64,000 nt of DNA from Penelope pileata (taxonomy: Eukaryota; Chordata; Aves; Galliformes; Cracidae), in assembly GCA_013396635.1 (NCBI GenBank), contig WBMW01005529.1, forward strand, positions 329,573 through 393,572, written 5' to 3'. Positions 1-14,164 of the stretch are shown here, in pieces. A program made the position numbers and the translations under genes. Below the pieces are notes generated by a model that did not search any database, was not told where the DNA came from, and saw only the letters and a list, made by a program, of their open reading frames with translations. The stretch's first letter is position 1. Every line of letters starts with the position of its first letter.

Positions 1-1805
1 CCATATTCATTTTTACTGCAAATCTACACTAATATTCAAATATACTCAAGATGCACTTGCCAATGCTGTTGTTATGATTTTAATAAAAATGCATCAAATT
101 ATTTGTTGTTTCTCTTTTCCTGTGAACAACTCTGCATCCCAGAATGCTACATTTGTTTTCTGGCCAGTAAAATCTTACACATGCATATTTTATAATGTCC
201 AGAATTGAAAAGGCAATGTCTACAATTAGGATTGACTTTTCAGTTGAGATCTTATTAGAAGCAAGAAGAGTATTCCTCAAGAAAAAGTAGGTGTGAAACA
301 GGTGATATTTTCCTAGAAGTTCATAAAAGTTACATTTTAAAGAGGGAAAAAACATGGTAACTGTAATGTGCATGTTCAGGATATCACTTGGATTTTTTTT
401 TCCAGTATGCCCTACTCTTCCTAACTATTCTGCTTGTAGGGAGTAAAAAAGTGAAAATGCAATGTTGAGAAATCACTAACGACTTTCAAAATCTCTTGGT
501 CTGCTTTGGATTACTCATCTGAAGTAGAGTAAGAAATAGAATAACAGTGCCAATAATGAAATTTAATGAAAGCAACATTTCTCTTTCTGATTGGTACCTG
601 AGAGATAATATATGGGTCAAATTGACTGTGGTGAATAGTAAAGGCACAGGCTAAATTATTCACGGTATTCACTGAGGAGTGACTAACCTACTATTTATAT
701 TCTTTCTGAAGAGATCATTATATCTCAGGCTCAATTTACAAGGTACTATTTGAAGTCAGTGGACTCCAGAGTATACATTCTGTTCATCTAAAAAGTCTGA
801 TAACTGAAATTATTGGGTTATGGCATAGGGTGGTGAATAACCAATGATGATTTAACTGCTATCAGGATTACCTTAGTCACAAGCAGATGTATTTATATGA
901 CATACTTGTATTCAACAGGCATAGGCAAAACATTCAGACCTATCTGTATTCAACAGGTGGAGGGAGACTGTTTCTATCAATGAATTCACTTTAGTAAATG
1001 TGTGGAAAATAAAAAATAAGACCGGATACACGTAAGAAGATATCTTTAATCTATTTAATTATTTTAAACAGAATATCTTGAGGAAAAAATAAACATGCAA
1101 ACAAAACAACAATAAAAAAGAAAGCATTAACTTTATGTGGCTCAATTTTTCAGCCTTTGCAGGCACAGAAATAGGATTTGAAGACTGCTGATACACACCA
1201 GATTAGAGAAAGCTTGCTGATTTTGACTGAACATACCAAATGTTTTGCCAATTCTACTGTTATTTTGATTGCATGGAGAATGTTTCCAGGAATATAAAAC
1301 TCCAACTATATAATTTAAATATCTATTTTAAATATTTTGATATCTTAAAAACATTTAGAAAAAAAATATGCTGTGATCACAGCTTTGACCTTGCTACCAA
1401 TTGTATTCAAGATTACCTTTGCAGTAGTACACACTTCCTTGAATGGATTAGCAATGTTTGTAAATCCAGCTGAAACACAGTGTGGGGAGATTATCATTTC
1501 AAAAATTAGTATGAAAAATTCAGTAGTTGAAGTATTCTACTTTTTGTTTATCAGTATGCCTCTTTCTGAATAAAGTTAAGCAAAAATGATTCATTGGATA
1601 ACATCTAATGCCTATTTTACTTAATCTGGAGTCTAAAATGGTATTACAAAAAAACATAGTCTGATGGTCTGTCCCTTGTCATCCTACTTGCTCTGAGTTC
1701 CTTGAGAATCTTCAAGCACCTTAACCAGAGCCAAGTTATTAAGATCTTGATTACATGGTGAGCACCTTTCCAAGGTCCTGGATCAGTCAGTCCCATCTCT
1801 GTCAT
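1..1805. other. Unique AT-rich sequence
   Basis: I see no repeat family, splice-bounded coding segment or RNA gene. Open frames at 80-373 and 1240-1573 have no supporting signals. Confidence 0.5.
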
Positions 1806-1959
1806 TCACTCCCACAGTCCTTGAGCTCTGAACATGGCAGAACTAAGCCTTTTGACTGCTGGAAGGATGAGAAGCAAGTCATGTATCCAGAGGCACAGGC
1901 TACCATCAAGGAGTTCGTCTTCTCCTTTGATCTTGTGTGATGTCTCCAGATCAGAGAAG
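1806..1959 (-). CDS. Possible terminal exon of a different minus-strand gene
   Basis: A T-rich acceptor ending ACATTTTTCAG is followed by 50 open codons (phase 2) to a stop, starting FSDLETSHKIKGEDELLDG. The block is richer in GC than its surroundings. An internal GTAGCC could instead act as a donor, making it an internal exon. No partner exon was found in the window and both plus-strand frames are also open here, so this is weak. Confidence 0.22.
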
Positions 1960-3010
1960 CTGAAAAATGTACTCTTAAAAAACAGTCTTAGGCAGTGTGT
2001 CAGACACCTGTGCATTTCTAAGTATGCAAGTACAGAAAAGAAGTGTCTAATTCAGTAGCTCTGGGCTTCTAGGAAATTGTAATCATAACAGTAGTGTGGA
2101 GTGTGGCAATTAGACAAATATATGGGATGTCTTTTAGTAAAAGGCGCATAAAATACTTGCTTTTTTGTACACTGACTTCTACATCTGCCTCATTTGTATC
2201 TTAAAAATGTTGGGTATAAATTAGATTGTTAGGCAGAAATGCATTATTCTAAGAAATGCAGTCAATGAATAATTCCTTTTTTATCTGATGACACCTTTTC
2301 TAGTCTTATTTAAATGTGCCAGAAGCTAGATCATGATGAACTAGAATACTCTATGGTCAACTACTGCCCTTTTCATCTTAATATGAAACTTACGAATGCT
2401 CTCCATAACCCAGTCCTATATGTTTTTCTTGAACTAACCTTAAAACTGTGGTTGCATTCCTAAATAGCAGCTTTTTTTGGTCGTACTGCAGGCAAGGACT
2501 GGTTTGCAAGAGAGGCTATGTGGTCCTTAATACTTCATTATCACCAGCCAGTGCTGTGCATGGTGTATCTTTATGAAATATAACAGAGGCTTCTCAGTGT
2601 TCATCTGTTCTTTGCATGGCTCACACAAAATTTCAGTCTCCACCAAAGCTAGACACCTGTCCCTAGCTGGAATAGCTGCTAGTAACTAACTCATCCTTGC
2701 AAATGAAGATGTTCTAATATTGACTTGATATTTTATTCATACTCAAGTGCATTATACAGAGTACCCCATAAAACCCAGCTGTTTTCAGCAAAAAAGCCCA
2801 TATTTGACCTACAAGTTATTAACTTACATTGTAAGGTTTGGAGGTACAGGAAATGCATTTCATTCTGATTATACCGCTTATAGCACTGTATGTTCATGTA
2901 TTTGAGCAGGCCTCTTGTACACTATTACTGCAGATGAATATAATAAATATTGGGGGAAGGGGAAAGAGGAAAAGACACCTTTAGGAAAAGACATTTGGTA
3001 GCTGAATTAT
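1960..3010. other. Unique AT-rich sequence
   Basis: No recognisable element. It ends at the CR1 copy. Confidence 0.5.
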
Positions 3011-3982
3011 CACAGAATCATAGAATGGCTTAGGTTGGAAGGGACCTTAAAGATCACCGAGCTCCCAGCCCTCTGCCATGGGCAGGGTTGCCACCCATCA
3101 GGTTGGTCTGCCCAGGGCCCCATCCAACCTGGCCTTGAACACCTCCAGGGATGGGGCATCCATAGCTTTTGTGGACAGCCTGTGCCAGTGCCTCACCACC
3201 TTCTGAGCAAAAAACTTCCACCCATCATCTAACCTACATCTCCCCTCTTTCAATGTAAAACCATTCCCCCTTATTCTATAGCTTGTGTAAAAAGTCAGAC
3301 TCCCTTCTGCTTATAAGCTCCCCTCAAGTACTGGAAGGCCACAATGAGGTCTCCCTAAGCCCTCTACAAGCTAAACAAGCCCACCTTCCTCAGCCTTGCC
3401 TCATAGGAGAGGTGCTCCAGTGCTCTGATCATCTTTGTGACCCTTCTCTGGACCTGCTCCAACAGCTACATGTCTCTCTTGTCCTGGGGGCCCCAGGCCT
3501 GGACACAGCACTCCAGATGGGGCCTCACGAAGGCAGAATACAGGGGGACAATCGCCTCCCTCACTCTGCTAGTCACTCCTCTTGATGCAGTCCAGGATAT
3601 CATTGGCCTTCTGGGCTGCAAACACACACTGCTGGCTTATGTCCAGCTTTTCATCCACTAGGACACCCAAGTCCTTCTCCACGGGGCTGCTGTCAATGAG
3701 TTCTTTCCCAATCTGTACACATATCTAGGATTGCCTCGACCCAACATCTTGCACTTGGCCTTATTGAACGTCATTAGGTTCACATGGGCCAACTACTCAA
3801 GCCTGTTCACATCCCCCTGGAAGACATTTATTCCTTCTGCTGCATCACTTGACTTGGTGTCACCAACAAACTTGCTGATGGTGCACTTGATCCCACTATC
3901 CAGGTCATTCATAAAGTTGTTGAAGAGCACTGGTCCCAAGACAGACCCCTGGGGGACACCACTCATGACCGGCCTTCACTAA
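3011..3982 (-). mobile_element. CR1 LINE, 5'-truncated, about 0.97 kb
   Basis: In plus coordinates the element starts with the reverse complement of the CR1 3' end (CACAGAATCATAGAATGG), followed by the conserved 3' UTR and then the C-terminal part of ORF2. On the minus strand the reverse-transcriptase block is recognisable (VPQGS-like motif, then FVGDTK in place of the usual catalytic F/YADD), so a catalytic aspartate is lost. Frames are broken at several points. 5' truncation and absence of a poly(A) tail are typical of CR1. Confidence 0.93.
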
Positions 3983-6900
3983 AGTTCGCCACTGAATTTA
4001 GCTGACCCCTAAATTACCCTTAGTCACCTTTAGAAAAAAAAGACAATAAGCATATCTTCTGACAAAGTTTATAATTAAAAGGAAGAAAATATTAGTACCT
4101 AATTTAAGTAGTGTGGAGAGAGATCCTCCTAGAACGTAAAAGTTTCAGTAGTAATGGTGCACTTTAGCTCCTATTTCAGCTCCAGTATCTTCTCCGTGAC
4201 TACAGTTAAATTCCCATAAAGAAGGTAGCTCTTTAAAGGTGGACTATTCACTTGTTTATATTTATCCTTTTGTCATTTTTCCTCAGTTGCAGCTTCACAT
4301 TGAAAAAATAGGATCAGTCTAAGAAATACACAAACAAACAAACCAAATTGGACAGAATGAAATAGTAGGCAGTTTTACTGCAAGGCAATGAGCAGAAAGG
4401 TATCATTTTTTTGCCTCTTCTATTTCTTTGAAATGGTTTTCCAAAATGGCTTTCCTGAAGTAATTTTTTTCTTTAGAGCTATAACTGAGGGCATTTTGTC
4501 AGCTTCCCCTTTCTTTTGTGCAGGTTTATAGTTTTCCATAAGCAGAATGCTAAAAGCAGGTACAGAAAAATGTCAGAGCTGCAGCTACTGTGTGACTCTG
4601 GCAAGTTGCCAGGTTATTTACTAGTAACTCTGATTATTCACTCGTGTGGAAAAATTAATCACACTATGCCTTTAAAATTGTGCATAGTTGCAATATATAC
4701 ATACAATAGATGAAAATAATATTATTCAGCAATCATACTTTTTAAAAAAAGTAAATATACTAATGGTTTTTCCAGATAGTATTTTTTGCAGGACTTCCTA
4801 CATACATTCAAAGTATGACATTAAAAATACATAATTCAATTATGTTTTCTCTTAAGGATAACAAATGAGTGATTACCCCTGCACATTAGAACACATTGTT
4901 TGAATAGATGTAAATGATGTTGTGAACCTGAGCATTGCAGAATGATGTAATAACATCACTTGTCTCTGACACCAGATGGACACCATATACATCTCACCAA
5001 CTAGTGTGAGAGCACAGAGCTGTTATATTCATAACCACAGATTTCTTAGCTCAGTCACTGGATCAGCAGCATCTCTGAGATAGCTAATAAATGCTTAGAA
5101 GTGGCAATTCATATTATATGAACAGTATTTGCGCAATCGGTCAAAATTTGCTTAGGTCAAAAGGACTTAATCAGGAAGCCTGAGTAGATTGTAGATTAGC
5201 AAAAGTCACTAACTGGAAGCTCCTTTTAGTAAAAAAAAAAAAAAANTTTAAGTAAGTAACAAATATTCCAAGATCAGTGGATACCACATTAATGAATGAT
5301 TAAATGCTCAGGTGGTAAACAAATTTTTCTCTCTGTCCAAACAGGGAGAAAATGTACTCAAGCCAAAGCCTCTCTCTGAAGACAACTTGTTCTTCAGTAC
5401 ATAAAATTCAATGTGTCTGTTGTAAGCACAAATACCTGAATAAGCTAAAGTATGGAATAAGCATCTCAGAAACTCATAAGTGAAACAATAGGTTAAAAGC
5501 CATTATATAAATGATGCTACTACAGTAACATAATTATATATTACTGATGTCAAAGTCATACCTTAAGGTCCAAGATAAGCTAACACTTCATTGTACAAGC
5601 ACTGCACAAAATAGTGTTGAGCCGTGATTAACTCAGTTCTGCCTCAGCACAGACAGACCTGTGTTTAAGCAATCTTTTTCTCAGCACATTTCCTCCTATT
5701 TACACCTGCTAGTAACACCTACCTGAGGTAATTACTTAAATGTTTAAGGAAATTTGAGGAATTATAGTGATAAACTAGTGCCCTACATAACTGGAAAGGA
5801 CAAACAAAAGGATAAAATGGATACCCAATTATTAGAAGTTCCTTTGTTTGAACAGCAAACCTGCATTTGTGCCTACATGGCCTCACTGCTGCTTTGGTGA
5901 GGAAGCAGTTCAGGCAGGAGCAGCCCCAGCAACAGCAAGAAGGCTGCTCAGGTGCCAGGCCCATGCTTACTCTATACCTACCCCAGCGTAGCTCATTTGT
6001 TCAGGCCTGTTTTGATTGTGCCTTCACTCTGAGCAGTAGGTCTAGTCCTTGTTCCTCCCCAGCTTCATGCTCACTCCCAGTCCTACAGCTAGGAAACTCT
6101 CCAGTCAGAGCTGTCAGACACTGAAGCTTAAATTTTAGCTCCTCAGTCATCTTTAAGCTTTTATATGATTATCAAAATTGCTGAGGCCTGAGAGTTGCTG
6201 CTTTAATCAGGTCAGTCCCTCCTGCTTCATGCTGCTAAATTACAGTCAACATCCCTTTTGTCAAAACTTTTTTGCTGACAGGGAAAAGGAATATGTTTGT
6301 TTGTATTCCACCTTCTTCCCTTACACGTATACAATGCACACAAACAGCACTCCATTAATTGTTTGCTAATCCTTCACTGGGAGTTAAGCGGAGCCAAACC
6401 AGAAGCAGTTAAATGCCTCTAGAATAAAGTTTTCCTTCTGCTTGGAAGACAATTTGTCCTTTTATATTATGCCACCATTTACAACTACAGCTCTTTCGGC
6501 TATCAAAACACAAGGCTCTGTGTCCATTGCTCAACTTTGTTATTTGCTCCTTTGGCCAACATTTTCTCTCAGCTAAACCTGACTGCAACTGCACTGAGAC
6601 GCTGTCATTACTTTGTACTTGTTAAGATATTGTTTCTTTACCAGTAAAACATGTTATTATCTCTATATACAGCATTTTTCTGCCAAAATAACCATGAGTT
6701 TTTCTTGAACATAGATTCTACATTCATGCACAAAAAGTACAATAAAAACTTCAACTATTATTGAACAAATAACTAGAATCAAAGTGACAGCAGCACACTA
6801 GTTTAAGTAGATCAAGTCTCTTTAGAAAAATAATCCTTAGAAAGGTTTGTCATTATGTTAAACAACTATACCTAGGAGACTGTAATGAAAGTGTAAAAGC

Positions 6901-8480
6901 TCAAATAGGAGAGAATAAATATTCTAAAGCATTTAGGTTTTCTCAAAACCTGTTAGGGAGTCAAACAGATCCCTCAGCACATCAAGAAAGATAATATACA
7001 TCCTGAATGTAATTGCTATTATAAGGAAAAAATGTAAAGTAAGAAAACAAGCATATCGACAACTTCATAATGAATGATATCTTGTCCTTTTTTTTCTTCT
7101 GACAGTTTGAGAAATTATAATATTTTATTTAAAAGCTTGGGAGAAGATGGTCCCTCATAAGTTCAAAGAAACAACAGCATTTCAACTGTTTCAGTTTTAA
7201 TGTTGATTCTTTAGTTCTACACATCTAAATGGAATAGACCAAGGAAAATTCCTGACTTTCCTTTTTATATATTAAATTATCAGCTCAAGATACCAGCTTA
7301 GATACTTTTCTGCTTTGAGGAGAGGGAAATAAGGATTAAAAGATATTTCTGCTAAATGCTAGAAATAACACCTTACTTGCTCCTCTAAAACATGTCTAAT
7401 TCAAGTTAAAGGAGATCAGACGCATCGGTACAGCCGCATTTGGCACCACTGATGTTGTCAAGGTCAAGATACTACCGGAATGTTGTCCTTACCTGATGGA
7501 AATATTTATTTTCTTTCTCAAATTGAATTTAGCACTGCTGAATGAAGCCTACATGTCATTCTGGAGATGAAAGACTTGATCTACACCCTACAGGGAGTCT
7601 CTCCATCAAGCTTGCTGTATTTTGTTTGGGTCAGTCTCTAGGCCTTTTGTTTCCTGCCAGCCAAAGGCAGAGAGTACCACCAAGCAGTCCAATCAATATA
7701 CAACAAATTTGTCCTCCACAGATCACCTATAGGGAGTGGGTGTTGTTTTCTGGCTTTCTTCTGAAAGTGACAATTTTTACATATTTTTCAGGGATAATGC
7801 ACAAATGCATAGGGAATTTAATATCCCTTGGAAGCCCCCAGTTCTCAGCTTACTGATAAGTTCCAGATGCCTGCATCCAAAGAAAAAGCCCACAACCCCC
7901 CCGGTCTGAGAAAAAAAACTGTTTTCAAAACAAGACCAGATTTATTAATTGCACGGTGTGTGGTGGTTTTAAATAGAAACAAGAAAATAAAGTTTGACTC
8001 AGCATATATTTTTTGCTCTCTTGTCTGTGCATTCCTCACCTTCAAATGTACCACGCAGGATCATTTCTCATTACCCACAACCAAAGTATTTTATGTCAGG
8101 TCTTGTCACATTTGTTCTCACAATTATCCAGTAGTCATAAAAAACTAATGTCTTCTTAATGTCTATTGTATCTCCAAGAAAATTCAGTTCAGGCTTTGAA
8201 AACACCTAAGAAGCTATTCATAGCTGTACCTATTGTCACATCCTGCCCATGAAGGGAGGGAGACATGACCAGGTTCGGAGATCTCCCTGTACAGATTAAG
8301 GTGAAACAACATTCAAGATCTATACATAAGAGGAAAAAGATCAATTTTTATGAGAGATTTCTATAAAACAGTTATTCTATAAATGTTGGCCCTGCTACAG
8401 TTATAACTACCTAGGCTGTGTGGGTTTACAGGACATTCAAGTAAGCCTTGCATTACTTAACAACTTTAAGGGAAAAAGAG
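3983..8480. other. Unique sequence with one GC-richer patch
   Basis: Mostly AT-rich with no recognised element. There is a single N at 5246 after a poly-A run. A GC-richer patch at about 5860-6125 has overlapping open frames on both strands but no convincing splice pair or repeat identity. Confidence 0.4.
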
Positions 8481-8930
8481 GAAAAGGAAAAAGAAAGAGA
8501 AATAAAAGGGGGTAAATAGATCACCAGTCCTGTATCCAGCGCCAGGCCTGTGTACGGGAGTGCTCCATGTGGCAAAGAAGGGAAGCAGCAGCAGCAATGC
8601 TGCTATACTCTTTAAAGCAACAAAGCAAAAAGGGAAGGGCTGGTCCCCAGCTAGCCCCTATTTGGATTTGTAGTTGGCTCAACCAGGATTGGTTGAGAAA
8701 CTGTACAACAGCCAAACCAAAAAGATGACACCAGGCCCCTCTTCCATTATTGTTTCTCAGGCGTCATTCTGGGCTCTTCCAGGAGTGACTGAGACAACTC
8801 TCATCACATTGCTCAGGCTTGTACCTTACATGTCCAGGCTTTTTCCTTACACCTATACTAGTCATATAATCATTTTATGTCCCAGGAAAATCATACATTT
8901 TTCATATGTAGAGGATTAAAACACAATTAA
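8481..8930. other. Moderately GC-rich block, possibly old LTR material
   Basis: Read on the minus strand, the block has a CCAAT motif, about 90 bases later a TTTAAAGAGTATA stretch, and then a GC-rich, CAG-rich segment, an order reminiscent of an LTR promoter. I found no matching termini or target duplication and could not tie it to a named family. Confidence 0.2.
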
Positions 8931-11900
8931 GGAAACAATATATTTCAAGGGGTTAGCAGGGAAAGAAAAAAAAAAAGAAACAATCTCTGTAAGGACTGGT
9001 CATCTGTAAATTGAAGCTATATACCTGAGTTTTAAATGGGCATGACTTTGGGGAAGGGGTGTTAAGTCATCTACAACTCTGTTCCACTGTACCAAAGACA
9101 TTAGCATTGGAGGATACATGTTCTAGGAGATGCTTCATTGTTAAGAGCGCAGTGCAGCACCAAGAGTTTTGCAGCACTGTTTTTCCCACACTGCCTATTT
9201 GATGTGATGGATGAGGGAGAACACACACCTTGTACTGACAGTAGCAGGTGCTCCGCAAGACAGGAAGATCATCAAATACAGGGGCAATTGGTCATGCCAC
9301 AGAGAAAGCATCATCTGCACCAGATATAAATAGAGCATTGTTGGACAATATCTCTTTTGGATTGATGAGGTCATTGCTATATACCAACCTCAAAAGACAA
9401 AATATACTACTGAAAATTGAATTAGTAATAGCATATGTCATGAGCGATAGAAATTTCAGGATTTACACATATATAATCATGAATAAGTAGTGAAAGATAT
9501 GTAAATCATTTGGGATTTTTTCATCTTTTTATTTTACATCAAAAATAGCTCTGAAAATACCATTTGTAGAAAAGAAAGCTTTATTTGACTGATGTTATAC
9601 ATAAATATAACACTTGATTATTGATATCGTAGTATTACTTTATTATGGCCACAGTTATGGTGATTAATCTTAACCAACAAAGTCATGTGGCATTAAATGG
9701 AGGAACTATTCCTTGTGCTGGCAAAATTTTTTTAAAGTTATAAATTTGTTGGAAACATTATGTGTTTAAATTAAAAAGGAAAAGCAAAAATTCAGTTTTA
9801 ACAAGCAAATAACATCAGATGCATAGAATGAAAATTAAAATCTTAGCAGCTATGTCCTAACCAAGAAGTACTGTAAATTCTTTTTGTCATTTCATTCACC
9901 ACTATAATTTTATCAAGCATACATGTGTTTCGCTTCTATTTACAATAAAACCCTTGTTTTCTGATTTTCTTCTCTTAACAGAGTCTTAAAATTAAATTCT
10001 AGGCTTCTTTTTGCCAATGGTTTGATTACCGGTGATGTTCAACCAAAAATTGTATTATCAGTGTTATTATTATACCTTGAACAACTGATCTTCCTTTCCT
10101 GATGTACAGTCACCCTATGGAATATTTATACTGGCATGCTATAGTTCTTGTTTCTTGTCATGTATGCTCACTACAAAGAAAAGGACTAAGAAGAGAATAG
10201 GAAAGAAAAAAGCAACTAAAACATGGATTCCTTCTTCTTTATGGACCTATTAAGACACTCAGTGACAGCTGTAGAGGTTCAAGTTATGTTTTAGCTACAT
10301 GGGAAATGAATGAAGTGGAAGGAGAGCTACAGCAAACCGATATGGCATTCAGTGAGATTTGAGAAGCAGATCCCACAAAACTTACAGTCTTAATTTGTAA
10401 GCTTATTGCTGTTCACTCAGTAGGGGCATTCTTTATAGCAGTCAAGGCCTTTAGAGCAATGTGATACATTAGAGCTAAATTATGCACTAACACCCTGATT
10501 TATGGGTAGGAGCAGCACTAAATTAAGTAGAAATTCTAAATTAAGGAGAAAATCGGAAATTAAAAGGAAAGGCTAATTTATTAGGAAATCATTTGCTAAC
10601 CTCCAGTATTATGGAAGTAGTTCTAAAAGTAAAACCCCACTGGAAAAATATATAACTAATGCAAAGGATTTTGAAATACACGAACTCGTGGAAAGTTTAA
10701 GAACTCCCCAGAGCAGCTGTGCTTCCCCACCCCCACACAGCAGTTATTGAACTTAAACATCTCCAACTAAGAGTTTTAAAAAGCTGAAAAAGGAGATCTT
10801 TGGAAGCTAATGTTAATTCTTAATAAATCTTGGAGAACTGAGGAAATTCCATAGTGGAAGGATGCTAATTTTGTTCCAATATTTTAAAAGACTACACAGT
10901 GACTCAAGTAATTACGATCCTGTCATCCTAGCATCAGTTATAGGCAGAAGGATGGAACAATTAGTATGAAGCTCATTTAATTAAAAATCTAAAGTAGGAT
11001 TATAATTCAATTGATATCAATCAGTTATTGTCAAAATAACATAGTATGAGATTATTTTAGATTTGGAAGTGGCTGATAAAAGCACTAGTTTGATTTAATA
11101 TGCCACAGCAACTGTGTAATTTTACTTGCTACACAAAATTAATATAATATAAAATTAATGGGGCATGGATTAAATGGCAAATGAATTAAAAACAGGCCAT
11201 CTCATCTCTAAAAATAAATGTAAAGGAAAGAAAGTTTATGTCTTTTAAGGAAAGATTAGTTCTCAGGCCTGCTTTTTTGCTAACCATCTTTGAGAAAATA
11301 TACAATTGTTTGTGTTCAGGTTGGCAAATAATAATAATAACAACAATAATAATAACAATAATAATACAATTATTTTTGTTGGTAAATAAGAGTTATTTAT
11401 GTATTTTTGCTGGAAATGGTAAAGATGTTTCTCAACTTTCTAAAGATCTCTAGAGATACAATAAACTGTTAGCAAAGTGCTTTATATTGCAGTGTCTAAG
11501 GACTTAGCAGAATGTTGTTAGCATTTTCTAGAAGCAGTGAGAAAGCTCATTTGAGTCGTGATGCAGCTTCAACATGGAACAAGGGGGCAAACTCAGCCCC
11601 AAGATGTGAAATCAATTTGTAATAAATTTCCTAGAGAAATGGGCAATTTACTAAAGGGCATAGAACACTAAACTTGTTAAGAGATGCATTTGAAAAACTC
11701 GAAGAGAATCACTCTTCTCCACTCTGGGAAATTACATGTTGTACAATAACACTGAGAGGCAGGTGAAGCGTTAGCAGCCAGCATGTGGAGTAGTCTGGCT
11801 ATTCCAAGCACAAGGAAACAAAATCTGAAGTGGGCAGAAGATGGTCGAGAAAAGGCATTTTGCTTTTGCATTGAGATAATCATTGTCTAATGAGGTCTTT

Positions 11901-14164
11901 CTCCTCTGTAAAAACTGGACAGCAGTCTGGCCTATAGATAGTCAATTAACTTTAGGGACTGAATGGACACATTGACTCTCCACATTCCCTGATGTACAGA
12001 CTGCATAATTCAGTAATGTCCATGAACTGAGGCACAGTATTTGCTAATCATTTAAAAATATGACTTTATGATGCAAGAAGTTCCCCTCTGTACGTTCATG
12101 AGAGAAACATCATGGTTTAAACATGGATTGATGGTGACTTAATTTACGGTCACCAGTCAGCTGCAACTCAGAGATATAATCAAGGAGTTTTTCAGGGAAT
12201 GTGAAGCAATGGTACTACTGAAATTTAAGATTTGTGTAATGTCTATATAGTACCCTTTAAATAACTACATCTGAAATTGAACTTTCCAAAGGAGTCAAAG
12301 TGACAGTTGAAATAAAAATAATTCCAAATGTTTCTAGATGCTCCATAAAATTTTAGTAATTTCGATTATACAGTTTCTCATATAAGATTAAGAACTGGGT
12401 TGTCTGGCATGTATTAAATTATTAGAAAACAAGAGTGAGAGTGCTTCCCAAAAAGACTTTACAAAATGAACTGTATGTTCCAATGTGAACGTAAAACCAC
12501 TTAAAGTCTATAGCACCTAGAAGCATTCTCTATCTCCTGCACTGGAAGATGGGGCATGTTCTTGCTGTCTTGATCACAAAAATTCTGCTTTGTATCTTGA
12601 TTACTTTTCCTTTTAGTGTGGGCTAGTTATTTATGGAACAGGAAATATGCTAACTGCATTGGCTTGTTTTGAGTTGTTTGCTAAATTCTAAGACAAAATG
12701 CAACATGTAGACCACTGTATATTTTTCACCTGTCTTTCCACGAAACTTGTATTCCAGTGAAAAGATGTAGAAATTTGCATTGCTTTATGATTTCTGTTTC
12801 AAAAATTCTAGTTGCATCTCAAGGGTGTCCTTAATATTCTCTCTGAATAATGAAGAGTATTATTTCTTAATCACTGCTTAATGGATTACAATCAGCATAT
12901 CTGGACAAAGTAAGTTCATGTTTATCTTGTAGGAAAACTAGCAAGCAACAATTATGCAGCTTGTCAATTTGTCGATTTTTTATATTTATTCATTTATTTA
13001 ACAGTGAATGCTTTGAGAGCTCAAAAGCTCACAAAACTCAACTTTCTTAGATTACAAGTAGATTAATAATACTATATGTTAAATTGCTTTGAGGTATCCT
13101 GGAGAGGAAAAAAAATCAAGCAATGACGCAATTACAAGGATTTTTTCTTATATAAGTTGTATTTGACTCTCTTATCATGAAAATCTGTTGTGTGTATAGG
13201 GAATTGAAGTATCTCCATATTTCTTTTACTCACGTATATATTAAATTTACTATCTATGGTGTCCTAATGCTTTTCTGTAAAGGCATAGGGCAAGGCCTAA
13301 TATAAATTCCAGTTATATGTTATTGATTGCTCTCCACAAAACAGCTTTACACAGGGAAATAAATTGAGTCAAATACAGTGTAATCTAATACAAAGTTTAT
13401 TTCTGAAGTTAAATGGCTTCTTTTACTGGTTATGACAAAGAATCAGAAGCAAAATCTCTAGCAGTTACTCATATATCCAGATTTTATTAACGGTCCTATT
13501 TTGTACAATTTGGATCATTTACTTGTTATTGAACTTCATAAACACTACAGTGTTAAGAGAAAAAATCAAAAACAATTTGTAAGTTCTTCTTTACTTTTAA
13601 TCTCTTCTGTGGTGTAATTTTCTCTCCTAACTGGAGAATATGCAATAGATGAGCAGAAATAATCTAAAAAAGAAACCTCCAGTGAGCACCAGTGCTTATC
13701 AAGCATTGTTTACATTTAGACTACTTGAATAATTTGTTGTGTCCCTTCCATCCATTACAACAGAAATATTATAAAGAGAGCAGTGTGAGGAATAGCAAAT
13801 GATATGCCCTTGTTATATCCTTAGGATAACCTATGTAGAACTTGTGTCATCAGTTTGCTGATAATTGCCTCTGAAGTATTGTCTCAGCTAACATAATTTG
13901 ACTTTACATTAATATATTTATCAGTTCAGTTCTGAAATACGTCCTACTTCCCTTCNACAATTTTCACTAGCAAAGACATCACATTTTTCTTAAAGCCTGT
14001 GAAAAGATGTCAGAGTATACTGAGTATACTAGAATGAGGGTGACTCTAAAAGTAAAGACACTCCAGACGTACTCCAATGTCCTGAACTATGAAATGGTAA
14101 GTGATTGGCTAAGTTTTGACTGCAAACAATATTTTCTTAAGAGAAGTGTGCTTAATGTTAAATT
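8931..14164. other. Unique AT-rich sequence
   Basis: No gene or repeat recognised except a short imperfect (AAT/AAC)n tract at 11327-11367. A single N is at 13956. Confidence 0.45.
11327..11367. repeat. (AAT)n / (AAC)n microsatellite
   Basis: Interrupted AATAATAATAACAACAATAAT run of about 40 bp. Confidence 0.9.
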
